From positions 248,001 to 312,000 of the forward strand of contig NZ_SCMP01000002.1 of NCBI RefSeq assembly GCF_005502935.1: DNA of 64,000 bases, in the 5' to 3' direction. A program made the position numbers and the translations under genes. Shown piece after piece: positions 16,416 to 23,972 of this stretch (position 1 is its first letter; each line of letters opens with the position of its first letter). The notes under the pieces are model-generated. The model was not told the DNA's origin. It worked only from the letters and a program-made list of their open reading frames with translations, and did not search any database. Origin of the DNA: Pseudomonas sp. 2FG (GTDB taxonomy: Bacteria; Pseudomonadota; Gammaproteobacteria; Pseudomonadales; Pseudomonadaceae).

Positions 16416-18374
16416 CTACGGCAACACCAGCCCGCCCGAGGCCTTGTGCAGTGCGCGCAGGTGTTCGCCGAGCTGTTTCAGGTTGGTTTCACCGGCCTCC
16501 AGTTCGGTCAGGCGCGCGGGCTCCAAGAGGGCACGCACTTCTTGATCGAGGTCATCGCTCAGTTGTCGCAGCTGCTGCTGGCGACTGCGGCTTTCCTGCT
16601 CGAGGTGCTGCCATTCGGCGGCTTGCGGCAGACCGTAACCACCCTCCAGCAGCTCTGCCGGGCGGCTGAGGAAGCCGCTGCTGGCGAGGATCTTTTCCAG
16701 GGTGCCGCCGGCCTTGTCGACGCTGCCATCGCGCCGTTCGCGGCCGCTCAGGTAGCGGCGCTTCAGTTCATCCTGGGCCAGCAGCAACTGGCGCCGCTGG
16801 GCCGCCTGCTCCAGTAATAACAAGGCGGCGCTAGTGCGCAGGTCGGCCTGGGCAAACCAGGGCCGGCGTTCGCTGGCGGCCAGGGCCAGCCAGTCGTCGA
16901 CCTTCTCCTCGGGGATGGGCAGGCGCTCCTTGAGTACCAGGAACATGGCCTGATAACGGTCGCGAAAGGAGTCGAAGCGGTAGCCCAGGCGCAACGCTTC
17001 CTTGGGGTCGTCCAGTACGCTGCGGTCGGCCAGGCCGCGGCCTTCCAGCAGGTCCAGCAAACCGTTGGGCAGGATGCTGTCGAGGCTGTTCAGCTCTGCC
17101 CGCGCACTGCCGCTGCGCAGCAGCTTGAGGGTTTCCACGGCGCAGTTATTCGACACGAAGTAGTAGTTGCCGTCGTAACTCCAGTGTTGCTCGGCGGCGT
17201 GTTCGACCAGTGCCTCCAGTTCTTGCCGCGAGAGTTTCAGCGGCACCGAGGCGAGGCCGCGCAGCTCGACTTTGGTGTACTCCTCGATGACCTGGCCGAG
17301 TGGCAGGACGAACAGCCGCGAAGGATAGGCGCCGGTCAGACCGTCCCAACTGGACAGTTGCAGGTCGCCGACGAAGGCGCGGTAGGACAATACCAGGTGC
17401 CGATCCAGATCCAGCCGACAGTCCGGCCCACGCGGGCGCCCCGGCGCGCAGATGACCAGGCGCAACATGCTGTGGCCCCAGCGGCTGGCCCACTGGTCAT
17501 TGGCTTCGGCCAGCAGGTAGTCGACTGCGTAGACGCGCTCCGGGTCGAGCGTGCCGAGCGGCTGGCGGGCGAAATCACGGCCGGCGTTCAGGTAGGCATA
17601 GGCGGGGGCGCAGGGCGGTGGTGCGCTCGGTGCCCAGCCGAAGTGCGCGCGCAGATAGCGATACAGCGCCGGCCGCCGACAGGCGTAGGCGGGGTCGAGG
17701 AGGAAGTACTCCATATTCACCGCGACGAACTCGCGCGGGTTGCTCAGCTCGTAGCTGTCCGGGCTGCGGGCGACCTGGCGATTGCTCTGCTCACGCGCGC
17801 CGCGGCGGCCGACGTATTGCGCCCAGCCGGCCAGGTCGAGCAGGCGCGGATCATCGCTGAGGGTGAAGCGGCGTTCCGTCTGGCCGCGACAGTTAGCCGC
17901 CAGGCCGATTTTGCCGAGGCTGGAGGCTCGCTGCTGGCAGCGTCGTAACAGGGCTTTTTCGGCCGGCGGCCACAGCTGTGCGCGGTCATAGAGGTGCGTC
18001 AGTTCATGCAGCACGGTGGCCAGCAGTTCACGCTGCAGGGTGCCGTGGGGGCGCTTGGTCTTTTTGCTGGCGGCGGAGCCATCGACCAAGGCTGGCAGCA
18101 GCTTGGCGTTCAGCACCAGGGCATCGGGGCGGATGGCGCGGCCATAGGCGTTGGCCGGCAAGTCGCTACTCCAACTGACTTCGACGCGTCTATCCAGTTG
18201 CTCGATTACGCGTGGCGGCAAGGCGCGGTGGGCCTCATCGAGCAGGGCCTGGCTGGCGTGTCGTGCGCTGTCGCTGAGCCCGGCGCCGTGCAGTACCAGG
18301 CGCAGGTCAGCCTGGGCGCTGGTGCCGCCCAGCAGTAACGCCGCCGCCAGCAGCCAGGCGCCGACCGGCCTCAC
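16416..18374 (-). CDS. DUF4105 (Lnb N-terminal periplasmic domain) protein, envelope-associated
   Basis: The 652-residue protein has a signal peptide (residues 1-22, ending AQA). An N-terminal region carries HELTH (123-127), a zinc-protease-like HExxH motif. The DUF4105 core carries WGHSMLRL (His301) and SNNC (Cys411), the His and Cys expected of this cysteine-peptidase-like fold. The C-terminus (530-640) is charged and helical. The start is GTG at 18374, overlapping the DUF2388 stop as GTGA, so the two genes are translationally coupled. Function unknown; an envelope or lipoprotein-processing role is a guess from the domain name. Confidence 0.82.
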   Translation of the reverse strand: MRPVGAWLLAAALLLGGTSAQADLRLVLHGAGLSDSARHASQALLDEAHRALPPRVIEQLDRRVEVSWSSDLPANAYGRAIRPDALVLNAKLLPALVDGSAASKKTKRPHGTLQRELLATVLHELTHLYDRAQLWPPAEKALLRRCQQRASSLGKIGLAANCRGQTERRFTLSDDPRLLDLAGWAQYVGRRGAREQSNRQVARSPDSYELSNPREFVAVNMEYFLLDPAYACRRPALYRYLRAHFGWAPSAPPPCAPAYAYLNAGRDFARQPLGTLDPERVYAVDYLLAEANDQWASRWGHSMLRLVICAPGRPRGPDCRLDLDRHLVLSYRAFVGDLQLSSWDGLTGAYPSRLFVLPLGQVIEEYTKVELRGLASVPLKLSRQELEALVEHAAEQHWSYDGNYYFVSNNCAVETLKLLRSGSARAELNSLDSILPNGLLDLLEGRGLADRSVLDDPKEALRLGYRFDSFRDRYQAMFLVLKERLPIPEEKVDDWLALAASERRPWFAQADLRTSAALLLLEQAAQRRQLLLAQDELKRRYLSGRERRDGSVDKAGGTLEKILASSGFLSRPAELLEGGYGLPQAAEWQHLEQESRSRQQQLRQLSDDLDQEVRALLEPARLTELEAGETNLKQLGEHLRALHKASGGLVLP

Positions 18375-18691
18375 AGCGCGAGAATGGCTTCGGCCAAGGC
18401 TTGATCGCTGGCGTCGCGGGCTTCGGGTACACGGGCGCGCAGGGTGTCGAAGGCCGCTTGCAGTTGCGCGCCGCGGATGGCGCCTCGGCTGGCGACAAAG
18501 CTGGCGGCATCGTCGCGGGCTTCGAGGACTAGTTTCGAGTCGCGGATCGAGGTGGTGGTGTCCGAGCTGAAGTCGAGGGTGCGCTCGACAGCGCGAATGA
18601 TGACGTTGCTGGTCGCGACCAAGGTCTGCGCCTGGGCGGTCCCGGTGGCGATAAGCAGGGCGAGGGCTGCGATAGTCAGCGGGCTGCGCAT
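18371..18691 (-). CDS. DUF2388 small exported protein, copy 1
   Basis: The 106-residue protein has a signal peptide (MRSPLTIAALALLIATGTAQA) and the DUF2388 core: TSNVIIRAVERTLDFSSDTT, then ARDDAASFVASRGAIRGAQLQAAFDTLR and the end ALAEAILAL. I chose the ATG at 18691, preceded by GGAGATCCCC, because it starts the signal peptide. It overlaps the downstream DUF4105 gene by 4 nt, which suggests the two act together at the envelope. Family function unknown. Confidence 0.85.
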   Translation of the reverse strand: MRSPLTIAALALLIATGTAQAQTLVATSNVIIRAVERTLDFSSDTTTSIRDSKLVLEARDDAASFVASRGAIRGAQLQAAFDTLRARVPEARDASDQALAEAILAL

Positions 18692-18822
18692 GGGGATCTC
18701 CGGTTTAGCAAAGGGCTGGTGGTGATTGGACGAGTATGGCCTGCGCCAGTTCCAGCGCTGCGCCGTACCCAGCAGCGCCAAGACCGTCGCCGGGCCGCCG
18801 TAAGCCGTGCTCTAACCGAGAG

Positions 18823-18890
18823 GGTTGGCGGAGTTGCCAACCTGTACCCCGGTCGCCAGTAAGGGCGACCAAGGTCAGCAAGCGGTGACC
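18823..18890. other. Three consecutive hairpins between the DUF2388 genes
   Basis: Three perfect or near-perfect stem-loops follow each other: GGTTGGC/GCCAACC (18823-18842), GGTCGCC/GGCGACC (18851-18870) and GGTCA/TGACC (18873-18890). They lie in the 242-bp spacer between two leftward DUF2388 genes. None has a T-run, so simple termination is not obvious; an RNA processing or stability element is possible. Confidence 0.45.
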
Positions 18891-18933
18891 TATGGGCATA
18901 GGCATCCGTGCTTATGGCCAAGGAGGCGCCAGG

Positions 18934-19254
18934 TTAGAGCGTGAGAATTGCCTGGGCCAGTTGCAGGTCGGTGCTGGCGCGCAGTTGCGGCACCTGTTGA
19001 CGGATATGCTGCAACGCGGCCTCCAGCTGCACGCCACGAATCTGGCCTTGGCTGGCGACGAAGCTGGCGGCGTCATCGCGGGCGGCGCGGACAATCTTAT
19101 CGTCACTGAATGAAGATGAGACGTCGGAGGTGGCATCCGAGGTGGCCCCCAGTGCGCCGACCGTGGCGTCGGTGGTGACCACGAAGCTGGTGGCCGAGGC
19201 GCTGGTGGCAACAGCCAGGAGGGCGGCGGCGCTAAGCAGGCGCAGACGGGACAT
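18934..19254 (-). CDS. DUF2388 small exported protein, copy 2
   Basis: The 106-residue protein has a signal peptide (MSRLRLLSAAALLAVATSASA) and the same core as copy 1: ARDDAASFVASQGQIRGVQLEAALQHIR and the end LQLAQAILTL. A Shine-Dalgarno AGAGGAA precedes the ATG. The two copies have equal length and are clear tandem paralogues, with divergence mainly in the Ser/Thr/Asp-rich middle. Function unknown. Confidence 0.87.
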   Translation of the reverse strand: MSRLRLLSAAALLAVATSASATSFVVTTDATVGALGATSDATSDVSSSFSDDKIVRAARDDAASFVASQGQIRGVQLEAALQHIRQQVPQLRASTDLQLAQAILTL

Positions 19255-19275
19255 GACGAAATTCCTCTGGGTAAG

Positions 19276-19301
19276 CGAAAAACGAGGCCCTCGGGCCTCG
19301 T
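19276..19301 (-). terminator. Rho-independent terminator after DUF1127 copy 1
   Basis: On the minus strand CGAGGCCC GAGGGCCTCG forms a strong stem followed by TTTTTCG. It lies between the DUF1127 stop (19353) and the DUF2388 start (19254), so the DUF2388 genes need their own promoter. Confidence 0.85.
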
Positions 19302-19352
19302 GGGGTCTCGTTATTAGCTTAGCTCAGCCTTCATCGCCCGCGCCAGACAGGC

Positions 19353-19565
19353 TCAACGCCAGAAGGGCTTGTCCAGCTCGGCCAGCTGTTCGCAGCGACT
19401 AATCCCGGCGTCGGCCAGTAGGCGCTCATCCAGTTGGGCGAGTTGCCGGCGCGTACGGGCGTTCTGGGCCCAGAGGCCGAGGCCGGCGAACAGCCGTAGC
19501 GGCCAGGCGCTGCGAGGTTTTACTGAGCTGAGGGGGAGAGCTGCGTGGCTCAGTGTGCGTTCCAT
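19353..19565 (-). CDS. DUF1127 small basic protein, copy 1
   Basis: The 70-residue protein carries the DUF1127 motif in its C-terminal half: RRQLAQLDERLLADAGISRCEQLAELDKPFWR. Such small Arg-rich proteins act in phosphate/carbon metabolism and RNA turnover in alphaproteobacteria; Pseudomonas copies are little studied. The start at 19565 is preceded by GGAAGGA and begins MERTLS, like copy 2. Confidence 0.85.
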   Translation of the reverse strand: MERTLSHAALPLSSVKPRSAWPLRLFAGLGLWAQNARTRRQLAQLDERLLADAGISRCEQLAELDKPFWR

Positions 19566-19655
19566 GGCACTGTCCTTCCCGCGTCGTCGCGGGGTTGGGG
19601 TATGGGGAACCATAGTCCCGCTTGCCGAGCCATCCTGGCAGTCACAGTGCTGGAG

Positions 19656-19698
19656 AATTGTGTTGGAGCAGTTTCTGGTTTTGTTGAACTGTACTGGT
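19656..19698 (-). promoter_or_regulatory. Repeated AACTGTACTGGT-type sites upstream of DUF1127 copy 1
   Basis: AATTGTGTTGGA (19656-19667) and AACTGTACTGGT (19687-19698) lie in the same orientation, about 90-135 bp upstream of the start. The same pair, in the same order, precedes DUF1127 copy 2, so a shared regulator is likely. Spaced direct repeats of this kind are typical of MocR-type GntR regulators (inference). Confidence 0.5.
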
Positions 19699-19750
19699 GG
19701 CTTGTAGGTTGAGCTGTGCTGTCAGCCAATAAATGCCTAGAGCCATAACG

Positions 19751-19785
19751 ACAAAACCCGCCAACAGTGCTCTGCGGCGGGTCTT
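19751..19785 (-). terminator. Rho-independent terminator after DUF1127 copy 2
   Basis: On the minus strand ACCCGCC and GGCGGGT form the stem with a loop of about 13 nt, followed by TTTTG. It ends about 50 bp past the stop of the DUF1127 copy 2 gene. Confidence 0.8.
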
Positions 19786-19838
19786 GTTGCTGCTGTTCGG
19801 GTGGCTGACGCTGCGTGGCTAGCCCAGCCAGGTGCGGC

Positions 19839-20054
19839 TTAACGCCAGAACGGCTTGTTCAGCTCGGCGTAGCGTTGTGCTTCGCTGATCCCGGCATCGG
19901 CCAGCAGGCGCGAATCCAGGCGGGCCAGTTGGTGGCGGCTGACGATCCGGCGCTGCCACAGCAGCAGGTTGGAGAGCGCGCGCAGCGGCAGAGCGGCTTG
20001 AGCTTGGGACGAAGTGTTAGCGAAGAACAGGTCGGAACTGAGGGTGCGTTCCAT
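19839..20054 (-). CDS. DUF1127 small basic protein, copy 2
   Basis: The 71-residue protein ends RHQLARLDSRLLADAGISEAQRYAELNKPFWR, matching copy 1. An ATG nine bases further upstream (20063) is also possible, but the GGAAGGA ribosome site and the shared MERTLS beginning favour 20054. It forms its own transcription unit, with a terminator at 19751-19785. Confidence 0.85.
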   Translation of the reverse strand: MERTLSSDLFFANTSSQAQAALPLRALSNLLLWQRRIVSRHQLARLDSRLLADAGISEAQRYAELNKPFWR

Positions 20055-20524
20055 GGTGTACATCCTTCCGCTTGTGGCGGGATTGGTTATTTAACTGGTG
20101 GCTATGATCCTCCTGTAACACCTGGGCCTGTAGTCACAGTTGTTCTAAATTGTGCTGGTCGGCGTGCACTTTTTTGGTGACTGTTTTGTTACTTATCGAA
20201 GCAACTGTACTGGTTTGCACCAAATCATGGCATTTTTGTCCGGCTAGCTCTGACTTTTTAGCCGGATTTGTAACCGATGGGAACGCACGACCAGTACAGT
20301 TTTGCAAAGTTGAAAGGTGTTTTACCTGTAGAGGCATGAGGGAAGCAGACTTTTTGCTGTCCAGCCTGCTCTGTACGGGTCGGACCGCCGGGATCAGGCC
20401 AGGCCGAAATAGTGGTTCGGCACTGCGCGGTAAGCCGGATGCACACAATTGTCGATAATCGCCCGGGCGCGTTCTTCTCTAGCAAGGTCGAACCCATGGC
20501 TCTATTTCGGGCCTTTGGTCGGCG
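20055..20524. other. AT-richer non-coding spacer with repeated regulatory motifs
   Basis: No gene is supported. This stretch is visibly richer in A and T than its neighbours and holds the promoter region of DUF1127 copy 2, including three AACTGTACTGGT-type sites. Open frames here lack ribosome sites. Confidence 0.6.
20148..20301. promoter_or_regulatory. Cluster of AACTGTACTGGT-type sites upstream of DUF1127 copy 2
   Basis: AATTGTGCTGGT (20148-20159) and AACTGTACTGGT (20203-20214) face the same way, and an exact inverted copy, ACCAGTACAGTT, lies at 20290-20301. The 12-mer is identical to the one at 19687-19698. Confidence 0.5.
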
Positions 20525-20560
20525 GAAATAAAAACCCCGGCACTGGGCCGGGGTCTTGTG
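20525..20560 (-). terminator. Rho-independent terminator of the pnt operon
   Basis: On the minus strand ACCCCGG-CCCAGTG-CCGGGGT is followed by TTTTATT. It begins about 15 bp after the pntB stop codon. Confidence 0.9.
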
Positions 20561-20576
20561 ACGCGGCAGAGCAGCC

Positions 20577-22025
20577 TTAGTCGACCGCTTTGACCATGTC
20601 TTCGATGACCTTCTTGGCGTCGCCGAAGACCATCATGGTCTTGTCCAGGTAGAACAGTTCGTTGTCCAGGCCGGCATAGCCGCTGGCCATCGAGCGCTTG
20701 TTGACGATGACGGTCTTGGCTTTATAGGCCTCGAGAATCGGCATACCGGCAATCGGCGAGTTGGGGTCGGTCTTCGCCGCCGGGTTGACCACGTCGTTGG
20801 CGCCGAGCACCAGCACCACGTCGGTCTGGCCGAAGTCGGAGTTGATGTCTTCCATCTCGAACACCTGCTCGTAAGGCACTTCGGCCTCGGCCAGCAGGAC
20901 GTTCATGTGCCCCGGCATCCGCCCGGCGACCGGGTGGATCGCAAACTTCACGGTGACGCCGCGGTGCGTCAGCTTTTCCGCCAGTTCCATCAGCGAGTGC
21001 TGGGCACGTGCCACCGCCAGGCCGTAGCCCGGCACTATGATCACGGTGTCGGCGTTGGTCAGCAGGAACGCGGCATCGTCGGACGAGCCGGACTTCACCG
21101 GCCGGGCTTCCTGGGCGCCAGCCGGGCCGGCGGCTACCGCGCCGCCGAAGCCGCCGAGGAGGACGTTGAAGAACGAGCGGTTCATCGCCTTGCACATGAT
21201 GTACGAGAGGATCGCACCCGAGGAGCCGACCAAGGACCCGGCGATGATCAGCATCGAGTTGTTCAGCGAGAAGCCGATCCCCGCTGCCGCCCAGCCCGAG
21301 TAGGAGTTGAGCATCGACACCACCACCGGCATATCGGCGCCGCCGATCGGGATGATGATCAGCACACCCATCACGAAGGCCAGCGCCAGCATCAGGGCGA
21401 AAGCGCCGAGGTTGCCGGTGAAGGTGAACACCAGGCCGAGGCCGAGGGTGCTCAAACCGAGCAGCAGGTTCAGCTTGTGCTGGCCGGCGAACTGTACCGG
21501 TGCGCCCTGGAACAGGCGGAACTTGTACTTGCCCGCCAGCTTGCCGAAGGCGATCACCGAACCGGAGAAGGTGATGGCGCCGATGGCCGCACCGAGGAAC
21601 AGTTCCAGGCGATTACCGGCCGGAATCGCGTCACCCAGTTGCTTGACGATACCCAGGGATTGCGGCTCGACCACGGCGGCGATGGCGATGAACACCGCGG
21701 CGAGACCGATCATGCTGTGCATGAAGGCCACCAGTTCGGGCATCTTGGTCATTTCGACGCGCTTGGCCATGATCGCACCGGCGCTGCCGCCGACCAGCAG
21801 GCCAACGAGCACATAGCCGATGCCTTGGCTGGCGCTGCTCTTATCGGCAAATTGGGCGCCGAGCTTGAACACCAGGCCGACGGTGGTGATGATGGCCAGC
21901 GCCATGCCGAGCATGCCGAACAGGTTGCCACGCCGCGACGAAGTCGGGTGGGACAGGCCCTTGAGTGCCTGGATAAAGCAGATCGAGGCGATCAGGTACA
22001 GGGTAGTTACCAGATTCATGCTCAT
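20577..22025 (-). CDS. pntB: NAD(P) transhydrogenase beta subunit
   Basis: The 482-residue protein has about nine membrane helices (residues 1-260) forming the proton path, and a C-terminal NADP(H)-binding dIII domain with GYGLAVARAQHSLMELAE near 335 and GANDVVNPAAKTDPNSPIAGMPI near 410. PntB with PntAA and PntAB couples proton entry to NADPH formation from NADH. Its ATG shares one base with the pntAB stop (TAATG). It is the last gene of the operon. Confidence 0.96.
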   Translation of the reverse strand: MSMNLVTTLYLIASICFIQALKGLSHPTSSRRGNLFGMLGMALAIITTVGLVFKLGAQFADKSSASQGIGYVLVGLLVGGSAGAIMAKRVEMTKMPELVAFMHSMIGLAAVFIAIAAVVEPQSLGIVKQLGDAIPAGNRLELFLGAAIGAITFSGSVIAFGKLAGKYKFRLFQGAPVQFAGQHKLNLLLGLSTLGLGLVFTFTGNLGAFALMLALAFVMGVLIIIPIGGADMPVVVSMLNSYSGWAAAGIGFSLNNSMLIIAGSLVGSSGAILSYIMCKAMNRSFFNVLLGGFGGAVAAGPAGAQEARPVKSGSSDDAAFLLTNADTVIIVPGYGLAVARAQHSLMELAEKLTHRGVTVKFAIHPVAGRMPGHMNVLLAEAEVPYEQVFEMEDINSDFGQTDVVLVLGANDVVNPAAKTDPNSPIAGMPILEAYKAKTVIVNKRSMASGYAGLDNELFYLDKTMMVFGDAKKVIEDMVKAVD

Positions 22026-22345
22026 TATTTGTCACCCTCCGCTTTCGCCTTGGGCGCTTTTTTCTTGAACATTTCCAGCATCCGGCGGGTCACCAGGAAG
22101 CCACCGAAGACGTTAACCGCGGCCAGCGCCACGGCCAGGGTGCCCATGGTCTTGCCCAGCGGGGTGACGGTCAGCGCCGCGGCCAGCATGGCGCCGACGA
22201 TGACGATCGCGGAAATCGCGTTGGTCACCGCCATCAGCGGGGTGTGCAGTGCGGGGGTAACGTTCCAGACCACGTGGTAGCCGACATAAATGGCCAGCAC
22301 GAAGATGATCAGGTTGTAGATACCGGGGGAGATCAACTCTTCCAT
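22025..22345 (-). CDS. pntAB: NAD(P) transhydrogenase alpha subunit 2 (membrane part)
   Basis: The 106-residue protein has three to four membrane helices ([29 protein letters not shown]..., residues 8-90) and a basic tail. It is the membrane domain that Enterobacteriaceae fuse to the C-terminus of PntA. The split gene form seen here is usual in Pseudomonas. It is 14 bp after pntAA and overlaps pntB by one base. Confidence 0.95.
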   Translation of the reverse strand: MEELISPGIYNLIIFVLAIYVGYHVVWNVTPALHTPLMAVTNAISAIVIVGAMLAAALTVTPLGKTMGTLAVALAAVNVFGGFLVTRRMLEMFKKKAPKAKAEGDK

Positions 22346-22359
22346 CGTCCTAGCCCTTC

Positions 22360-23481
22360 TTATGCGTTCTTACGGATGACTTGGCCGTCGCGGCACATCA
22401 GGCACGCGGCGACTATGTCGTCTTCGAGGTTGAGGTGGAACTTGCCTTCGCCGTCGACCACCAGCTTGAGGAAGTCCAGCAGGTTACGCGCGTACAGCGC
22501 CGAAGCGTCTGCGGCGACCATGGAGGCCAGGTTGGTGTGACCGACCAGGGTCACGCCGTGCTGGATCACTACCTGATCGGCGACCGTCAGCGGGCAGTTG
22601 CCGCCTTGGGCGGCCGCCAGGTCGATGACCACCGACCCCGGCTTCATCTGCGCCACCGTTTCCGCGCTGAGCAGCACCGGTGCCTTGCGGCCCGGAATCA
22701 GTGCGGTGGTGATGACGATGTCGGCCTGCTTGGCACGCTCGTGCACGGCAACCGCCTGACGCTGCATCCAGGAAGCCGGCATCGGCCGGGCATAGCCGCC
22801 CACGCCTTCGGCGCACTCACGTTCTTCGTCGGTTTCGTACGGCACATCGACGAACTTGGCGCCGAGGGACTCGATCTGCTCCCTCACCGCCGGACGTACG
22901 TCCGAGGCCTCGATCACCGCGCCCATGCGCTTAGCCGTGGCGATGGCCTGCAGGCCGGCCACACCGGCACCGAGAATCAGCACGCGGGCGGCCTTCACGG
23001 TGCCGGCGGCGGTCATCAGCATCGGCATGAAGCGCGGATAGTGGTGGGCGGCCAGCAGCACGGCCTTGTAGCCGGCGATGTTGGCCTGGGACGACAACAC
23101 ATCCAGGCTCTGCGCACGGGAGGTGCGCGGCGCTGCTTCGAGGGCGAAAGCGGTCACGCCGCGCTCGGCCATCTGCGCGATGTTCTCGTTGTTGAACGGG
23201 TTGAGCATGCCGACCAGCACCGCGCCGGGCTTGAGCTGAGCCAGCTCGGCGGCGTTTGGCGCAACCACCTTGAGTACCAGCTCGGCACCCAGGGCCGCGG
23301 CGGCATCACCAATGGTCGCGCCAACGGCGGCATAGGCACTGTCCGGAACACTGGCATTAATGCCGGCGCCGCTTTGGACGGTGACCCGATGGCCCTGGCC
23401 GATCAGCTTTTTGAGGGTCTCGGGAGTTGCGGCAACCCGCGTCTCGCCAGTTAAGGTCTCGAGAGGAACACCAATGTGCAC
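22360..23481 (-). CDS. pntAA: NAD(P) transhydrogenase alpha subunit 1 (soluble NAD-binding part)
   Basis: The 373-residue soluble dI domain has the alanine dehydrogenase/PntA pattern: [14 protein letters not shown] near 13, [16 protein letters not shown] near 125, the NAD fold [27 protein letters not shown] near 172 and GGNCPLT near 297. The start is GTG at 23481 with GGAG upstream. A truncated second copy of its N-terminal 140 residues lies at 54747-55175. The leader holds a tandem repeat (23500-23539). Confidence 0.96.
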   Translation of the reverse strand: MHIGVPLETLTGETRVAATPETLKKLIGQGHRVTVQSGAGINASVPDSAYAAVGATIGDAAAALGAELVLKVVAPNAAELAQLKPGAVLVGMLNPFNNENIAQMAERGVTAFALEAAPRTSRAQSLDVLSSQANIAGYKAVLLAAHHYPRFMPMLMTAAGTVKAARVLILGAGVAGLQAIATAKRMGAVIEASDVRPAVREQIESLGAKFVDVPYETDEERECAEGVGGYARPMPASWMQRQAVAVHERAKQADIVITTALIPGRKAPVLLSAETVAQMKPGSVVIDLAAAQGGNCPLTVADQVVIQHGVTLVGHTNLASMVAADASALYARNLLDFLKLVVDGEGKFHLNLEDDIVAACLMCRDGQVIRKNA

Positions 23482-23972
23482 TTCAAATCTCCTGCGTGAT
23501 CGTTTTTAAAAAAACCAGAGCACTTTTAAAAAACCAGAGCACTGCGGATGGCGCACTGGGGTGGCGGATCATCACAAACCCGCACGGATTGCCATGCAAT
23601 TGGCGGGGCGCGGCATTTTGCAGGTGAACCGTGGGGCCTTCAAGAAGTTCTGAAGGCTGACCTACAGATAACTACAAGTCATTGGGTGACCGATAGTTTC
23701 TATCAGGGTGCGACAAGTAGCGTGACTGCGGGCTTACAGCCTAATAGCGGGGCTATGTGCGGGGAAATGACATCCCTGACGTGAATAACCGTCCATCAGG
23801 TCGAGCCTAAACCCGCTGAGACCTGGCGGCATCCTGCGTTATCAGCATAAGTAGCTGTTAATTAAAGTTTTTAATGACCCCTATTAGGATCTGAGATGGA
23901 TCGGGCTGTAGCTAAGCTCATTCCTGACTACGGAGTCAACAAGGGTGGTTGAAAATCGGCTCAGAGGTCTTC
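23482..23972. other. Spacer upstream of pntAA, no gene seen
   Basis: About 490 bp between the pntAA start and the LuxR-type regulator stop. Apart from the tandem repeat at 23500-23539 I see no gene, and no clear terminator for the regulator. The promoter of the pnt operon should lie near the repeat. Confidence 0.55.
23500..23539. repeat. Two-copy tandem repeat in the pntAA leader
   Basis: A unit close to CTTTTAAAAAACCAGAGCA occurs twice in a row, the first copy with two extra bases. It lies 20-60 bp upstream of the pntAA start, where it could alter the promoter or leader. Confidence 0.75.

Noticed and set aside
18729..18770. Possible third DUF2388 remnant (ELAQAILV-like reading between the two copies)
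   Set aside because: Only about eight residues resemble the family end; too short to claim.
23541..23972. Search for a small RNA or gene in the pntAA upstream spacer
   Set aside because: No terminator-hairpin plus promoter pair and no protein-like frame was found by eye.
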